Counted from the first letter of the stretch, positions 1 to 7,491 are shown. The stretch: 18,818 bases of DNA from Nioella sp964229645 (GCF_964229645.1 NZ_CAXREX010000312.1:1-18818); one strand, 5' to 3'. The notes: generated by a model from the sequence alone, not told the origin. A program made the numbers and translations.

Positions 1-657
1 CGCTTCGGCCAGGCTTTGCCCCACCGGAGTGATGATGCGGCTGCCGCCGTAATATCTCAGCCCGTTTTCAACGCCTGCATGGTTGGCATAAAGCAGCCAC
101 ATCCCGTTTTCGAAAGCGCGCGCGGGCATCACCTCGCGCGATACGTTTCCCCACTGCTCCGACAGCGCCGTGGGCACGAACAGAACCTCGGCCCCGGCCA
201 AGGCCGCCGCGCGCGGCCCCTCGGGAAATTCCGCGTCGTAGCAGATGAGGATAGCGCAGCGCAGTCCGGCAAAGTCGAAAAGGGCACAGCCCTGCCCCTC
301 GCTGAAATGCCCCGTCTCGGGGCCTGGCGGGATCGCCAATTTCCGGTGATGGGCGATGCGTCCTCCCGGCCCAATCACCTGTGCAGCGTTGAAAACATGG
401 GGCCCCGCCCGCTCGGCATAGCCGTAAAGCACCGCCGTTCCGGTCCTCACCGCCAATGCCTCGACGGCCTGCGCAAAGGGCCCGTCGGCGGTTTCCGCCA
501 GCCGCGCCAACTCGTCGCCGATGTGATAGCCGCAGGCAAAGAGTTCGGGGCAAACCACGAGGTCCAGCCCCTGCCCCGCGATGGCGTCTTCCAGCATCTC
601 CAGGCGGTCGGCCCGGCTCAGCCCGGCCCCGTCGCTTTGGAACACGCCCGCCTTCAT
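1..657 (-). CDS. Carbon-nitrogen hydrolase (nitrilase superfamily), 3' end outside the window
   Basis: This is a nitrilase-superfamily amidohydrolase, which cleaves a non-peptide C-N bond of an amide, carbamoyl or nitrile substrate in the cytoplasm through a Glu-Lys-Cys triad. I read 219 codons from the ATG at 657 to the window edge without a stop. All three catalytic residues are visible: Glu38 in VVCPELFACGY, Lys106 in HHRKLAIPPG, and Cys139 in AILICYDAEFPE. Family members are usually about 260-300 residues, so roughly 50-80 residues lie beyond the left edge. The start ATG overlaps the stop of the upstream M24 gene by four bases (ATGA at 657-654), which points to translational coupling and a shared substrate pathway. 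The substrate cannot be told from sequence. Carbamoylputrescine- or omega-amidase-like roles are possible but unsupported. Confidence 0.9.
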   Translation of the reverse strand, partial: MKAGVFQSDGAGLSRADRLEMLEDAIAGQGLDLVVCPELFACGYHIGDELARLAETADGPFAQAVEALAVRTGTAVLYGYAERAGPHVFNAAQVIGPGGRIAHHRKLAIPPGPETGHFSEGQGCALFDFAGLRCAILICYDAEFPEGPRAAALAGAEVLFVPTALSEQWGNVSREVMPARAFENGMWLLYANHAGVENGLRYYGGSRIITPVGQSLAEA

Positions 658-1814
658 GGCAATTGCCCGGAATAGAGGATCTCGCGCGGGTAGTCGGTCA
701 GGTAGTCGGCGCCGGTCTCGGTCACCACGATGGAATCGCCGATGCGCCCGCCGCACTGCCCATCGAGCGAAATGCCCCCATCGACGGCAAAGGTCATCCC
801 CGGTTGCAGCACCGTCCGGTCGCCCGCCTTCAACTCGGGCGCTTCGAGATAGCTCATGCCGATCGAGCGTCCGGTCCGGTAGCCGGTCTCGTATCCCCTG
901 TCCCGGTAGACGGCATTCGCGGCCTCGGCCACGCTTTCAGCGGTGACCCCCGGCCGGATCGCCGCGATGGCCGCCTGCTGCGCGTCAATGGCGGCCTGTT
1001 GCACGCGGATGGCCGCGCCGCTGGCATATTCGATGAAGAACATCCGGTCGAAACCCAGCTTGTAGAGCTTGAACTGCGCCATGTTGCAGAAACAGAAATA
1101 GACCGGGTCGCCCGGGGCCAGCCGTTTCACGCTGGCACGGCGATGCACCATCGAGGTGTCGCTGCCCGATTGCATGATCTGCAATCCCTGGATCATGGGC
1201 GACACGAAGGCTTCCCACCCCTTGTCGGTCAAGAACCCCGCTGCCTTGCGGGTTCCTGCGTCGATCACGGCCAAAGCAGCCTCGTATTCCGGCACACCCG
1301 CCGCCAGCGCGCCATGGGCAGCCCCCATCATGGCACCCGCAATCTGGCCCGCCTGGCGCATGACCTCGATCTCGGCGGGCGACTTGATCATCCGCATCGC
1401 ACCAAGGATGGGCGAGACATCGGTCAGGGTCGTGTCCGGCCTGCGCTCGTCGAACCAGTTGCGCAAAGGGGCGGGCAGCGTGGCTTTCTCGACCGCCACC
1501 CGACGCGCATTGCCCAGAACACTTGGCAGCACATGCACCCAGTGATTGTTGCCCATGTCCTCCCAGGTCACGATCTGATCGACCCAGGTCATCGCGGCCA
1601 CCATCTCGCTTTCCATGAGCGGCGTGACCACGACCGGGTCGGCATCCGGGCGCACGACGAGCGCCGTGGGTCGCCCGAATTCAACCGACAGATAGCCCCA
1701 GAACCCGGCGAGATAGCCGATCGAGGCTTCATCCGTGATCAGCGCGACCTCGACCCCTGCCTCGGCCAATCGCTGCTGAAACCGCGCGTGCCTGTCCCTG
1801 GCTTCCTCAAGCAT
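654..1814 (-). CDS. M24 (creatinase/aminopeptidase P fold) hydrolase with degenerate metal site
   Basis: This 386-residue protein has the two-domain creatinase/prolidase layout: an N-terminal creatinase-like domain (about 1-135), then the pita-bread domain (about 145-386). The five metal ligands of active M24 peptidases (Asp, Asp, His, Glu, Glu) are largely absent. The first Asp region reads FCFCN (240-244). The usual GHG/HE histidine motif reads GRSIGMSYLEAP (315-326). The VEPG glutamate is Asp in VDGG (344-347), and the second glutamate is Gly in RIGD (357-360). His224 in the SGSDTSMVH segment sits where creatinase has its catalytic His. The C-terminal pattern IGMSY...GDRTVLQPGMTF...VTETG resembles, from memory, ectoine hydrolase (DoeA/EutD), itself a metal-free M24 enzyme, but no ectoine genes are nearby. 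The start ATG has a GGAGGG ribosome-binding site. It is likely a metal-independent hydrolase of a small C-N compound or a pseudoenzyme. The coupled nitrilase argues for a catabolic step. Confidence 0.85.
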   Translation of the reverse strand: MLEEARDRHARFQQRLAEAGVEVALITDEASIGYLAGFWGYLSVEFGRPTALVVRPDADPVVVTPLMESEMVAAMTWVDQIVTWEDMGNNHWVHVLPSVLGNARRVAVEKATLPAPLRNWFDERRPDTTLTDVSPILGAMRMIKSPAEIEVMRQAGQIAGAMMGAAHGALAAGVPEYEAALAVIDAGTRKAAGFLTDKGWEAFVSPMIQGLQIMQSGSDTSMVHRRASVKRLAPGDPVYFCFCNMAQFKLYKLGFDRMFFIEYASGAAIRVQQAAIDAQQAAIAAIRPGVTAESVAEAANAVYRDRGYETGYRTGRSIGMSYLEAPELKAGDRTVLQPGMTFAVDGGISLDGQCGGRIGDSIVVTETGADYLTDYPREILYSGQLP

Positions 1815-1904
1815 CTGCTACCCTCCCTTGCCGAGGTCCAGCCTGCGCCACGGGTCCGCGCGCGCATGCCCGTTCGCGCCTTTTTCATGTCGCTCCGGGA
1901 CAAG

Positions 1905-1978
1905 TGCGGGCAAACCCCGCCCGCAGGGCCGGCCCCCGTCGACGCGCCAGCGGCGCGGCGAAACTGCCTCGGGGCCGG
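1905..1978 (-). terminator. Hairpin-rich spacer after the tetR gene, possible terminator or attenuator
   Basis: The 173-base gap between the tetR stop and the M24 start holds three inverted repeats. They are a 7-bp stem TGCGGGC/GCCCGCA (1905-1911 with 1919-1925), an 8-bp stem CCGGCCCC/GGGGCCGG (1929-1936 with 1971-1978), and a nested GCGCC/GGCGC hairpin (1944-1956). None is followed by a T tract on the minus strand, so an intrinsic terminator is not proven. It could attenuate read-through from tetR into the M24 gene. Confidence 0.3.
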
Positions 1979-1987
1979 TCTGACCGT

Positions 1988-2590
1988 TCAGGCCGCCACC
2001 GACTTGCGGACCATGTCCCAGTAAATGCCTTCCACGTCGGCGCGCTTCAGCCGTCCGCCCTCGCGATACCAGGTGTTCACGCCGGTCAGCATGGCAATGA
2101 TCGCCATCGTGGCCAGCTTGCTGTCGGCCACCGCAAAGTCGCCGCTGTCCTGTCCGCGTGTCAGGATTTCCTGCAGCCGGTTCTCGTATTGCCGCCGCAG
2201 CCCCTCGATCACCGCGAAATTGTCCGGCTCGAGGTTGCGCAGTTCCATATAGGCGATGAAAACCAGCTCCGGACGGTCCAGGTGATAGTGGATATGGTGG
2301 CGGCAGAACGCCTCCAGCTGCGCCAGCGGCGTGCCCTCTGGCACTTGCCAGTGGCTCAGCAGGTGCTCCAGGTGCTCCCGCATCAGATCGAATAGCAGCG
2401 TCTGCTTGTCCGGGGTGTAAAGATAGAGCGCGCCCGCCTGCACCCCCACCTCCTTGGCAATCTGGCGCATCGACACGGCGGCAAAGCCGTGCCGGGCGAA
2501 GAGCCGCAGCGCGGCGTCGCGGACCTTGGGGCCGGTGGTTTCGGCGTGGGAACCCTGTTTGCGTGCCATGGGCGCAGGGTAGCGGCTCAT
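1988..2590 (-). CDS. TetR/AcrR family transcriptional regulator
   Basis: This is a 200-residue one-component regulator. The N-terminal helix-turn-helix of the TetR family spans about residues 19-65 (VRDAALRLFARHGFAAVSMR, then QIAKEVGVQAGALYLYTPDK with the typical GALYLYTPDK recognition region). The all-helical ligand and dimerisation domain follows to the C-terminus. The length is typical. A second in-frame ATG at 2569 (residue 8) is an alternative start, and neither start has a good Shine-Dalgarno sequence. A perfect 7-bp-arm palindrome sits 7 bases upstream of the first ATG, so autorepression is likely. The same gap faces the divergent lipoprotein gene. Downstream on the same strand lie the M24 and nitrilase genes, which are plausible targets or co-transcribed partners. 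The ligand is unknown; the ligand domain is not diagnostic. Confidence 0.92.
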   Translation of the reverse strand: MSRYPAPMARKQGSHAETTGPKVRDAALRLFARHGFAAVSMRQIAKEVGVQAGALYLYTPDKQTLLFDLMREHLEHLLSHWQVPEGTPLAQLEAFCRHHIHYHLDRPELVFIAYMELRNLEPDNFAVIEGLRRQYENRLQEILTRGQDSGDFAVADSKLATMAIIAMLTGVNTWYREGGRLKRADVEGIYWDMVRKSVAA

Positions 2591-2597
2591 GCGCTAT

Positions 2598-2613
2598 TTG
2601 AACAGATGTTCAA
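2598..2613. promoter_or_regulatory. Palindromic operator, probably of the adjacent TetR regulator
   Basis: TTGAACA and TGTTCAA form a perfect 7-bp inverted repeat around a 2-bp centre (GA). It lies immediately upstream of the tetR start (2590) and 73 bases upstream of the divergent lipoprotein start (2687). Size, symmetry and position fit a TetR dimer site. The assignment to this regulator is inference. Confidence 0.6.
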
Positions 2614-2686
2614 TTCGCCTTCCTGCTGGACCTTCCCCGCCCCGGCGGGCTATCACGGGGGCGCAGCTGCCACCACCGGACCCGTC

Positions 2687-2941
2687 ATGCGTGCCCTTCT
2701 GATCCTGACCGCCCTATTCCTGGTTTCGGCCTGCTCCTTGCGGGCCCCCGAAATCGACCGGGCGATGAGCGCGCAGAGCCGCAGCGCGGACTGGCCGGAA
2801 CTGGTGCCGCTCGGCCCCCTGCTGGCCGGGGATGCCGCTCTTGCCCCCCGCTCGGCGGATATCGAGGGGCGCAGCCTTCAGTGGCGCGCTGCCGATCTCA
2901 GGCGGCGGGCGGCCCTGCTTCGCGCGGTCCGGCTCGATTAA
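2687..2941 (+). CDS. Small lipoprotein of unknown function upstream of hom
   Basis: This 84-residue protein begins with a lipoprotein signal peptide. The hydrophobic stretch ALLILTALFLVSAC ends in a lipobox-like VSAC with Cys16 as the probable lipidated residue, so the mature chain is about 69 residues, anchored to a membrane facing the periplasm. The rest is rich in Arg, Ala and Leu, with no recognised domain. A longer in-frame upstream reading exists, but the ATG at 2687 is chosen because it places the signal peptide at the extreme N-terminus. The ribosome-binding site is weak. It lies 84 bases ahead of hom on the same strand and is divergent from tetR. Similar small proteins before hom occur, in my recollection, in related bacteria. 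No function can be assigned. Confidence 0.7.
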   Translation: MRALLILTALFLVSACSLRAPEIDRAMSAQSRSADWPELVPLGPLLAGDAALAPRSADIEGRSLQWRAADLRRRAALLRAVRLD

Positions 2942-2949
2942 GCCCGCAA

Positions 2950-2962
2950 GGCGCGTTGCGCC
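2950..2962 (+). other. Short GC hairpin between the lipoprotein gene and hom
   Basis: GGCGC, a 3-base loop GTT, then GCGCC form a compact stem 8 bases after the lipoprotein stop. No T tract follows. It could be a weak pause or mRNA-stabilising hairpin, and read-through into hom is likely. Confidence 0.25.
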
Positions 2963-3025
2963 GCCCCGCCAATGCCGCTAACAGGTTCTGCGAACAGTAT
3001 CGCTACCAGAGCCGGAGGACCCCGC

Positions 3026-4312
3026 ATGACTGACCCGCTTCGCCTTGGCATTGCAGGGCTTGGCACCGTGGGTGCCGGCGTCGTGAAGATCGTGCAGACC
3101 CATGCCGACATGCTGGCGGCCCGCAGCGGCCGCCCGATCGCGATCTCGGCCGTATCCGCCCGCTCGCGCGACAAGGATCGCGGCATCGACATTTCCGGCT
3201 ACGCCTGGGAGGACGACCCGGTCGCCCTGGCCAAGCGTGACGACGTGGATGTGCTGGTTGAACTGATGGGGGGCGAAGACGGCCCCGCAAAGGCCGCGAC
3301 CGAGGCCGCCCTTGCCGCTGGCAAGGACGTGGTGACGGCCAACAAGGCCATGCTGGCCCATCACGGGCAGGCCCTGGCCGAAACCGCCGAGGCCGCAGGC
3401 CGCGTGATCCGCTTCGAAGCTGCCGTTGCCGGCGGCATCCCGGTGATCAAGGCCCTGACCGAAGGGCTGGCGGGCAACCAGATTTCCCGCGTCCTGGGCG
3501 TAATGAACGGCACCTGCAACTACATCCTGACCCGGATGCAGTCGGCGGGGCTCAGCTATGACGAGGTATTCGAGGAAGCCAACCAGCTTGGCTACCTGGA
3601 GGCCGACCCGAATCTCGACGTGGGCGGCATCGACGCCGGCCACAAGCTGTCGCTTCTTTCTGCCATCGCCTTCGGCACCCAGGTCGATTTCGACGGTGTG
3701 GCATTGGAAGGGATCGGCCAGGTCACCATCGAGGACATCAACCAGGCCGCCGAGATGGGCTTCCGCATCAAGCTGCTTGGCGTGGCGCGTATGACGGGCC
3801 GTGGACTGGAACAGCGCATGACGCCCTGTCTGGTGCCCGCGCGCAGCCCGCTTGGCCAGCTGGAAGGCGGCACCAACATGGTGGTTCTGGAAGGCGATGC
3901 CGTGGGCCAGATCGTGCTGCGTGGCGCCGGTGCGGGCGAAGGCCCCACGGCCAGCGCCGTCATGTCCGACGTGATCGACATTGCCCGGGGCACCCGGCTG
4001 ACCACCTTCGGCCAGCCCGTGGCCACTCTGGTCAAGGCCAACCGGGCCGCCGTGGCGACCGCCGCGCCCTATTACCTGCGTCTCACGCTCAAGGACAAAC
4101 CCGGCGCGCTGGCCAAGGTCGCCGCCGTGCTGGGCGATTGCGGCATCTCCATCGACCGGATGCGCCAGCGCAGCCACGGCGGATCGGACGCACCGGTGCT
4201 GATCGTGACCCACAAGGTTGCCGCGCCCTCGCTTCAGGACGCGCTGACCGCGCTGCCCAAGACCGACGTGGTAATCGGCCAGCCCGTCGCCCTGCGGATC
4301 GAGAACCTCTGA
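3026..4312 (+). CDS. hom: Homoserine dehydrogenase
   Basis: This enzyme reduces aspartate 4-semialdehyde to homoserine with NAD(P)H, at the branch to threonine, methionine and isoleucine. The protein has 428 residues, typical for the ACT-containing bacterial form. An N-terminal Rossmann fold carries GIAGLGTVGAGVV (8-20), followed by VTANKAMLAHH with Lys107. The catalytic domain has GVMNGTCNYIL (159-169), Glu192 in GYLEADPNLD, and Asp203 and Lys207 in GGIDAGHK, matching the Glu/Asp/Lys spacing of characterised enzymes. A C-terminal ACT domain (about 350-428, YYLRLTLKDKPGALAKVAAV onward) suggests amino-acid feedback control, usually by threonine. The ATG at 3026 is preferred over an upstream in-frame ATG because GGAGGA lies 7 bases before it and the protein then starts just ahead of the nucleotide-binding strand. 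glpX and recJ follow on the same strand. Confidence 0.97.
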   Translation: MTDPLRLGIAGLGTVGAGVVKIVQTHADMLAARSGRPIAISAVSARSRDKDRGIDISGYAWEDDPVALAKRDDVDVLVELMGGEDGPAKAATEAALAAGKDVVTANKAMLAHHGQALAETAEAAGRVIRFEAAVAGGIPVIKALTEGLAGNQISRVLGVMNGTCNYILTRMQSAGLSYDEVFEEANQLGYLEADPNLDVGGIDAGHKLSLLSAIAFGTQVDFDGVALEGIGQVTIEDINQAAEMGFRIKLLGVARMTGRGLEQRMTPCLVPARSPLGQLEGGTNMVVLEGDAVGQIVLRGAGAGEGPTASAVMSDVIDIARGTRLTTFGQPVATLVKANRAAVATAAPYYLRLTLKDKPGALAKVAAVLGDCGISIDRMRQRSHGGSDAPVLIVTHKVAAPSLQDALTALPKTDVVIGQPVALRIENL

Positions 4313-4325
4313 TCTGATCCGGCCC

Positions 4326-4350
4326 GGCCGGGCGGCCCAATCGCCCGGCC
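4326..4350 (+). terminator. Strong GC hairpin between hom and glpX
   Basis: GGCCGGGCG (4326-4334) and CGCCCGGCC (4342-4350) form a perfect 9-bp stem around a 7-base loop, starting 13 bases after the hom stop. No T run follows, so it may be a weak or factor-assisted terminator, or a processing hairpin separating hom from glpX-recJ. Confidence 0.4.
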
Positions 4351-4450
4351 CCTGCGCAAACGCCGCATCCGGGGCACTGCGGCTTGTCGGAGCCCCCCCG
4401 CGCGCGATACACCCTTTGCCAAACGCCCCAAGCGAAACTGGAAGCTTCCC

Positions 4451-5416
4451 ATGTCTCACCCCACCGATTTCAACGACCGCATGCTATCTCTCGGCCTTGC
4501 CCGCGTGTCCGAAGCGGCGGCCATCGCCTCGGCCAAGCTGATCGGACGCGGCGACGAGAAGGCGGCTGACCAGGCGGCCGTGAACGCCATGCGCGACCAG
4601 CTCAACATGCTCGATATCGCCGGTGTCGTGGTGATCGGGGAAGGCGAACGCGACGAGGCCCCGATGCTCTATATCGGCGAAGAGGTCGGCACCGGAGAAG
4701 GCCCGGCGGTGGACATCGCGCTCGACCCGCTGGAAGGCACCACGCTGACCGCGAAGGACATGCCGAACGCGCTGACCGTCATCGCCATGGGGCCGCGCGG
4801 CTCGATGCTGCATGCCCCCGACACCTACATGGAAAAGCTGGCAATCGGGCCGGGCTATCCCGAGGGGATCGTGACGCTGGACATGGACCCGGCCACGCGC
4901 GTCTCGGCGCTGGCCAATGCCAAGCGCTGCCAGCCCTCCGACATCACCGTCTGCATTCTGGAGCGTCCCCGCCATGAGCAGATGATCGAGGAGGTGCGCG
5001 GCACGGGTGCCGCGATCCGTCTGATCACCGACGGGGACGTGGCCGGCGTCATGCATTGTGCCGAACCCGACGTGACCGGGATCGACATGTATATGGGCCG
5101 GGGCGGCGCGCCCGAGGGCGTGCTGGCGGCCGCCGCACTGAAATGCATGGGCGGCCAGATGTTTGGCCAGCTGGTCTTCCGCAACGATGACGAGCGCGCC
5201 CGTGCGGCCAAGACGGGCATCACCGACCTCGACCGGATCTATTCGCGCGACGAGATGGTGACCAAGGACGTGATCTTCTCGGCCACTGGCGTGACCAACG
5301 GCTCGATCCTCAATGGCATCAAGCGCGAGGTGGGCTGGCTGACGGTGGAAACGCTGCTGATGCGCTCCAAGACCGGGTCGGTGCGCAAGATGGTCTACCG
5401 CAACCCCTCGCGCTGA
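4451..5416 (+). CDS. glpX: Fructose-1,6-bisphosphatase class II
   Basis: This cytoplasmic enzyme hydrolyses fructose 1,6-bisphosphate to fructose 6-phosphate in gluconeogenesis; in photosynthetic or CO2-fixing relatives it also serves the Calvin cycle and may accept sedoheptulose bisphosphate. The protein has 321 residues, the usual length. Metal and substrate residues of the class are present: Asp35 in GRGDEKAAD, VVIGEGERDEAP (60-71), DIALDPLEGTT (88-98) with Asp92 and Glu95, and GRGGAPEG (216-223) with Glu222. The start ATG is preceded by GGAAG at a suitable distance. The gap from hom is 138 bases and contains a hairpin, so glpX may have its own promoter. Its stop is only 3 bases before recJ, so these two are surely co-transcribed. 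Together with ppsA at the right end, the window carries two gluconeogenic enzymes. Confidence 0.97.
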   Translation: MSHPTDFNDRMLSLGLARVSEAAAIASAKLIGRGDEKAADQAAVNAMRDQLNMLDIAGVVVIGEGERDEAPMLYIGEEVGTGEGPAVDIALDPLEGTTLTAKDMPNALTVIAMGPRGSMLHAPDTYMEKLAIGPGYPEGIVTLDMDPATRVSALANAKRCQPSDITVCILERPRHEQMIEEVRGTGAAIRLITDGDVAGVMHCAEPDVTGIDMYMGRGGAPEGVLAAAALKCMGGQMFGQLVFRNDDERARAAKTGITDLDRIYSRDEMVTKDVIFSATGVTNGSILNGIKREVGWLTVETLLMRSKTGSVRKMVYRNPSR

Positions 5417-5419
5417 GGC

Positions 5420-7165
5420 ATGGGCGAGGCGTTTCTCGACGTTGACCGCTCGATCACCGGTCGCCGGTGGGTCGGGCTTGACCCGGTGCAGGAACGGCTG
5501 GCCGACGCGCTGGCACAGAGCGCGCGCCTGACCCCGCCCCTCGCGCGGGTGCTGGCACGTCGGGGGGTGCTGCCAGAAGAGGCCGAAAGCTTCCTGGCGC
5601 CTGCCTTGCGCAACCTGCTGCCCGATCCCCGCAGCTTGCGCGACATGGAAACCGCCGCAGCGCGGTTCCTGGAGGCCGTGAAAGGGCGTCAGCGGATCGC
5701 GGTCTTTGCCGATTACGACGTGGATGGCGGCAGCTCGGCCGCCCTGCTGATTGATTGGCTACGCCAGATGGGCCTTGGCGCGACGCTCTATGTTCCCGAC
5801 CGGATCGACGAGGGCTATGGCCCGAACGAGGCCGCGATGGCGGCCCTGGCCCGCGACCATGACCTGATCATCTGCGTCGATTGCGGAACCCTGTCCCACG
5901 GCCCGATCGCGGCGGCCACGGGCGCCGACGTGATCGTGCTCGACCACCATCGCGGCGGGGCAGAGCTGCCGCGCTGCGTCGCCGTGGTGAACCCCAACCG
6001 GCTGGACGAAGATGGCAGCCTGGGCCATCTCTGCGCCGCTGCGGTCGTCTTCCTGATGCTGGTGGAGGCCAACCGCCAGATGCGCGCCGAGGGGGCCACG
6101 GGGCCCGACCTCATGGCGATGCTGGATCTGGTGGCGCTGGCCACCGTCGCAGACGTGGCGCAACTGACGGGCGTCAACCGCGCCTTCGTGCGTCAGGGGC
6201 TGACGGTCATGGGGCGGCGCAACCGGGCGGGGCTGGTCGCCCTGTCGGACGTGGCTCGGCTCGACCAGGCCCCGACATCCTATCACCTCGGCTATGTCAT
6301 TGGCCCGCGCGTGAATGCCGGCGGGCGCATCGGCGAAGCCGACCTGGGCGCGCGCCTCCTGGCGACCGCCGATATCGGCGAGGCGATGGCGCTAGCCAAG
6401 CGGCTCGACGATCTCAACACCGACCGCCGCGCGATCGAGGCCGCGGTGCGCGACGCCGCGCTGGCGCAGGCCGAAACCCGCGGACTGGAGGCCCCCCTGG
6501 TCTGGGCCGCCGAGGATGGCTGGCATCCCGGTGTCGTGGGTATCGTGGCCAGCCGCCTGAAGGAGGCCACCAACCGCCCCGCCGTGGTGATCGGCTTCGA
6601 TGGGGACGAGGGCAAGGGATCGGGCCGGTCGATCACCGGCGTGGACCTTGGCGCCTCGATCCAGAAGCTGGCCGCCGAGGGGCTGATTACCAAGGGGGGC
6701 GGGCACCGCATGGCAGCGGGGCTGAGCCTCACACGCGCTCAGCTTGGACCGGCGATGGACCGGCTGTCGGAACTGCTGGAGCGCCAGGGCGCGGGCGATG
6801 CAGGCCCGGCGGACCTGCGCGTCGATGGCGTGCTCATGCCCGGCGGCGCGACGGTGGAGTTGATCGACCAGTTGGAAACCGCAGGCCCCTTCGGCGCCGG
6901 TGCATCCGCCCCGCGATTCGCCTTCCCGGCGCAGAGCATTCGCTTTACCCGGCCCGTGGGTGACGGACATCTCAAGATAAGCTTCTCGGACGGTAGCCCG
7001 GTGGTTCTGGACGCCATCGCGTTCAATGCCGCCGCAAGTGGCCTCTTGCAGGCACTGGAGGCCCATGATGGACGTCCCTTCCACCTGGTCGGACGCCTTG
7101 AAATCAACCGCTGGCAGGGCCGACAGAGCGTGCAGTTGAAGCTGGAAGACGCCGCCCAGGCCTGA
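5420..7165 (+). CDS. recJ: Single-stranded-DNA-specific 5'-3' exonuclease RecJ
   Basis: RecJ degrades single-stranded DNA 5' to 3' in recombinational repair (RecF pathway), mismatch repair and base-excision repair. The 581-residue protein shows the DHH-phosphoesterase motifs in order: VFADYDVDGG (95-104, Asp98/100/102), VDCGT (153-157, Asp154), VLDHH (173-177), then GPRVNAGGRIGEADLGARLL (295-314). The DHHA1 domain carries WHPGVVGIVASRLKE (368-382) and GGGHRMAAG (426-434). A C-terminal OB-like domain follows (about 450-581). The length is normal. The ATG lies 3 bases after the glpX stop, with the GAGG of the junction serving as a close ribosome-binding site, which indicates translational coupling. 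The glpX-recJ pairing is conserved in related genomes as far as I recall, though the functions are unrelated. Confidence 0.96.
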   Translation: MGEAFLDVDRSITGRRWVGLDPVQERLADALAQSARLTPPLARVLARRGVLPEEAESFLAPALRNLLPDPRSLRDMETAAARFLEAVKGRQRIAVFADYDVDGGSSAALLIDWLRQMGLGATLYVPDRIDEGYGPNEAAMAALARDHDLIICVDCGTLSHGPIAAATGADVIVLDHHRGGAELPRCVAVVNPNRLDEDGSLGHLCAAAVVFLMLVEANRQMRAEGATGPDLMAMLDLVALATVADVAQLTGVNRAFVRQGLTVMGRRNRAGLVALSDVARLDQAPTSYHLGYVIGPRVNAGGRIGEADLGARLLATADIGEAMALAKRLDDLNTDRRAIEAAVRDAALAQAETRGLEAPLVWAAEDGWHPGVVGIVASRLKEATNRPAVVIGFDGDEGKGSGRSITGVDLGASIQKLAAEGLITKGGGHRMAAGLSLTRAQLGPAMDRLSELLERQGAGDAGPADLRVDGVLMPGGATVELIDQLETAGPFGAGASAPRFAFPAQSIRFTRPVGDGHLKISFSDGSPVVLDAIAFNAAASGLLQALEAHDGRPFHLVGRLEINRWQGRQSVQLKLEDAAQA

Positions 7166-7199
7166 GCGGAAAAAATTGCAGGTGGCATGAATTTTCCCC

Positions 7200-7228
7200 T
7201 TGCACGGGTCACGGGCATTTCATAAACA
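7200..7228 (+). promoter_or_regulatory. Sigma-70 type promoter of tRNA-Glu
   Basis: A -35 like TTGCAC (7200-7205) and a -10 like TAAACA (7223-7228) are separated by exactly 17 bases. They end 53 bases before the tRNA. A GC-rich stretch follows the -10, as is common at stable-RNA promoters. The match is imperfect at both hexamers. Confidence 0.5.
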
Positions 7229-7281
7229 CCGCCTCACGCCAGCCAAGGCGCGGGTCAAACCGCCCACGGCAGCGTCTGAGT

Positions 7282-7356
7282 GGCCCGTTCGTCTATCGGT
7301 TAGGACGCCAGGTTTTCAACCTGGAAAGAGGGGTTCGATTCCCCTACGGGCTGCCA
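7282..7356 (+). tRNA. tRNA-Glu (anticodon UUC)
   Basis: The 75-base gene folds into a full cloverleaf. The acceptor stem is GGCCCGT with ACGGGCT (one G-U pair at the end). The anticodon stem CCAGG/CCTGG encloses loop TTTTCAA with anticodon TTC at 7315-7317. The T arm contains GGTTCGATTCC. The discriminator base is G, and CCA is encoded at 7354-7356. UUC reads GAA/GAG glutamate codons. The gene stands alone, downstream of recJ. The lower-GC methyltransferase gene lies just beyond its 3' end, the side where islands commonly integrate. Confidence 0.97.
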
Positions 7357-7491
7357 CTTATCTCCTTGTAGATCACGTTGGAGCGATTGCCCCGCAGGCA
7401 GCCACCTGGAGTTTCCCGGTCTGTGCTATTCCTTGAGAAAACGTCGGTTAAACTTGCGCTCGCCATCAGGTTTAATCCCGATGCCGAGGTC
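7357..7491. other. Gap between tRNA-Glu and the FkbM gene
   Basis: This 135-base non-coding stretch has lower GC than the housekeeping genes. It contains an imperfect copy of the tRNA 3' end (7385-7406, 16 of 22 matches to 7337-7358). I see no clear terminator hairpin and no integrase fragment. Confidence 0.4.

Noticed and set aside
456..2024. A 522-codon open frame on the plus strand across the nitrilase, M24 and tetR region
   Set aside because: It lies opposite two well-supported minus-strand genes and has the Arg/Pro/His-rich composition of a GC-rich shadow frame, with no recognisable domain.
2978..4459. A 493-codon minus-strand open frame opposite hom
   Set aside because: Its composition is His/Gly/Gln-rich antisense, with no motif. 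The plus-strand frame is an unmistakable homoserine dehydrogenase.
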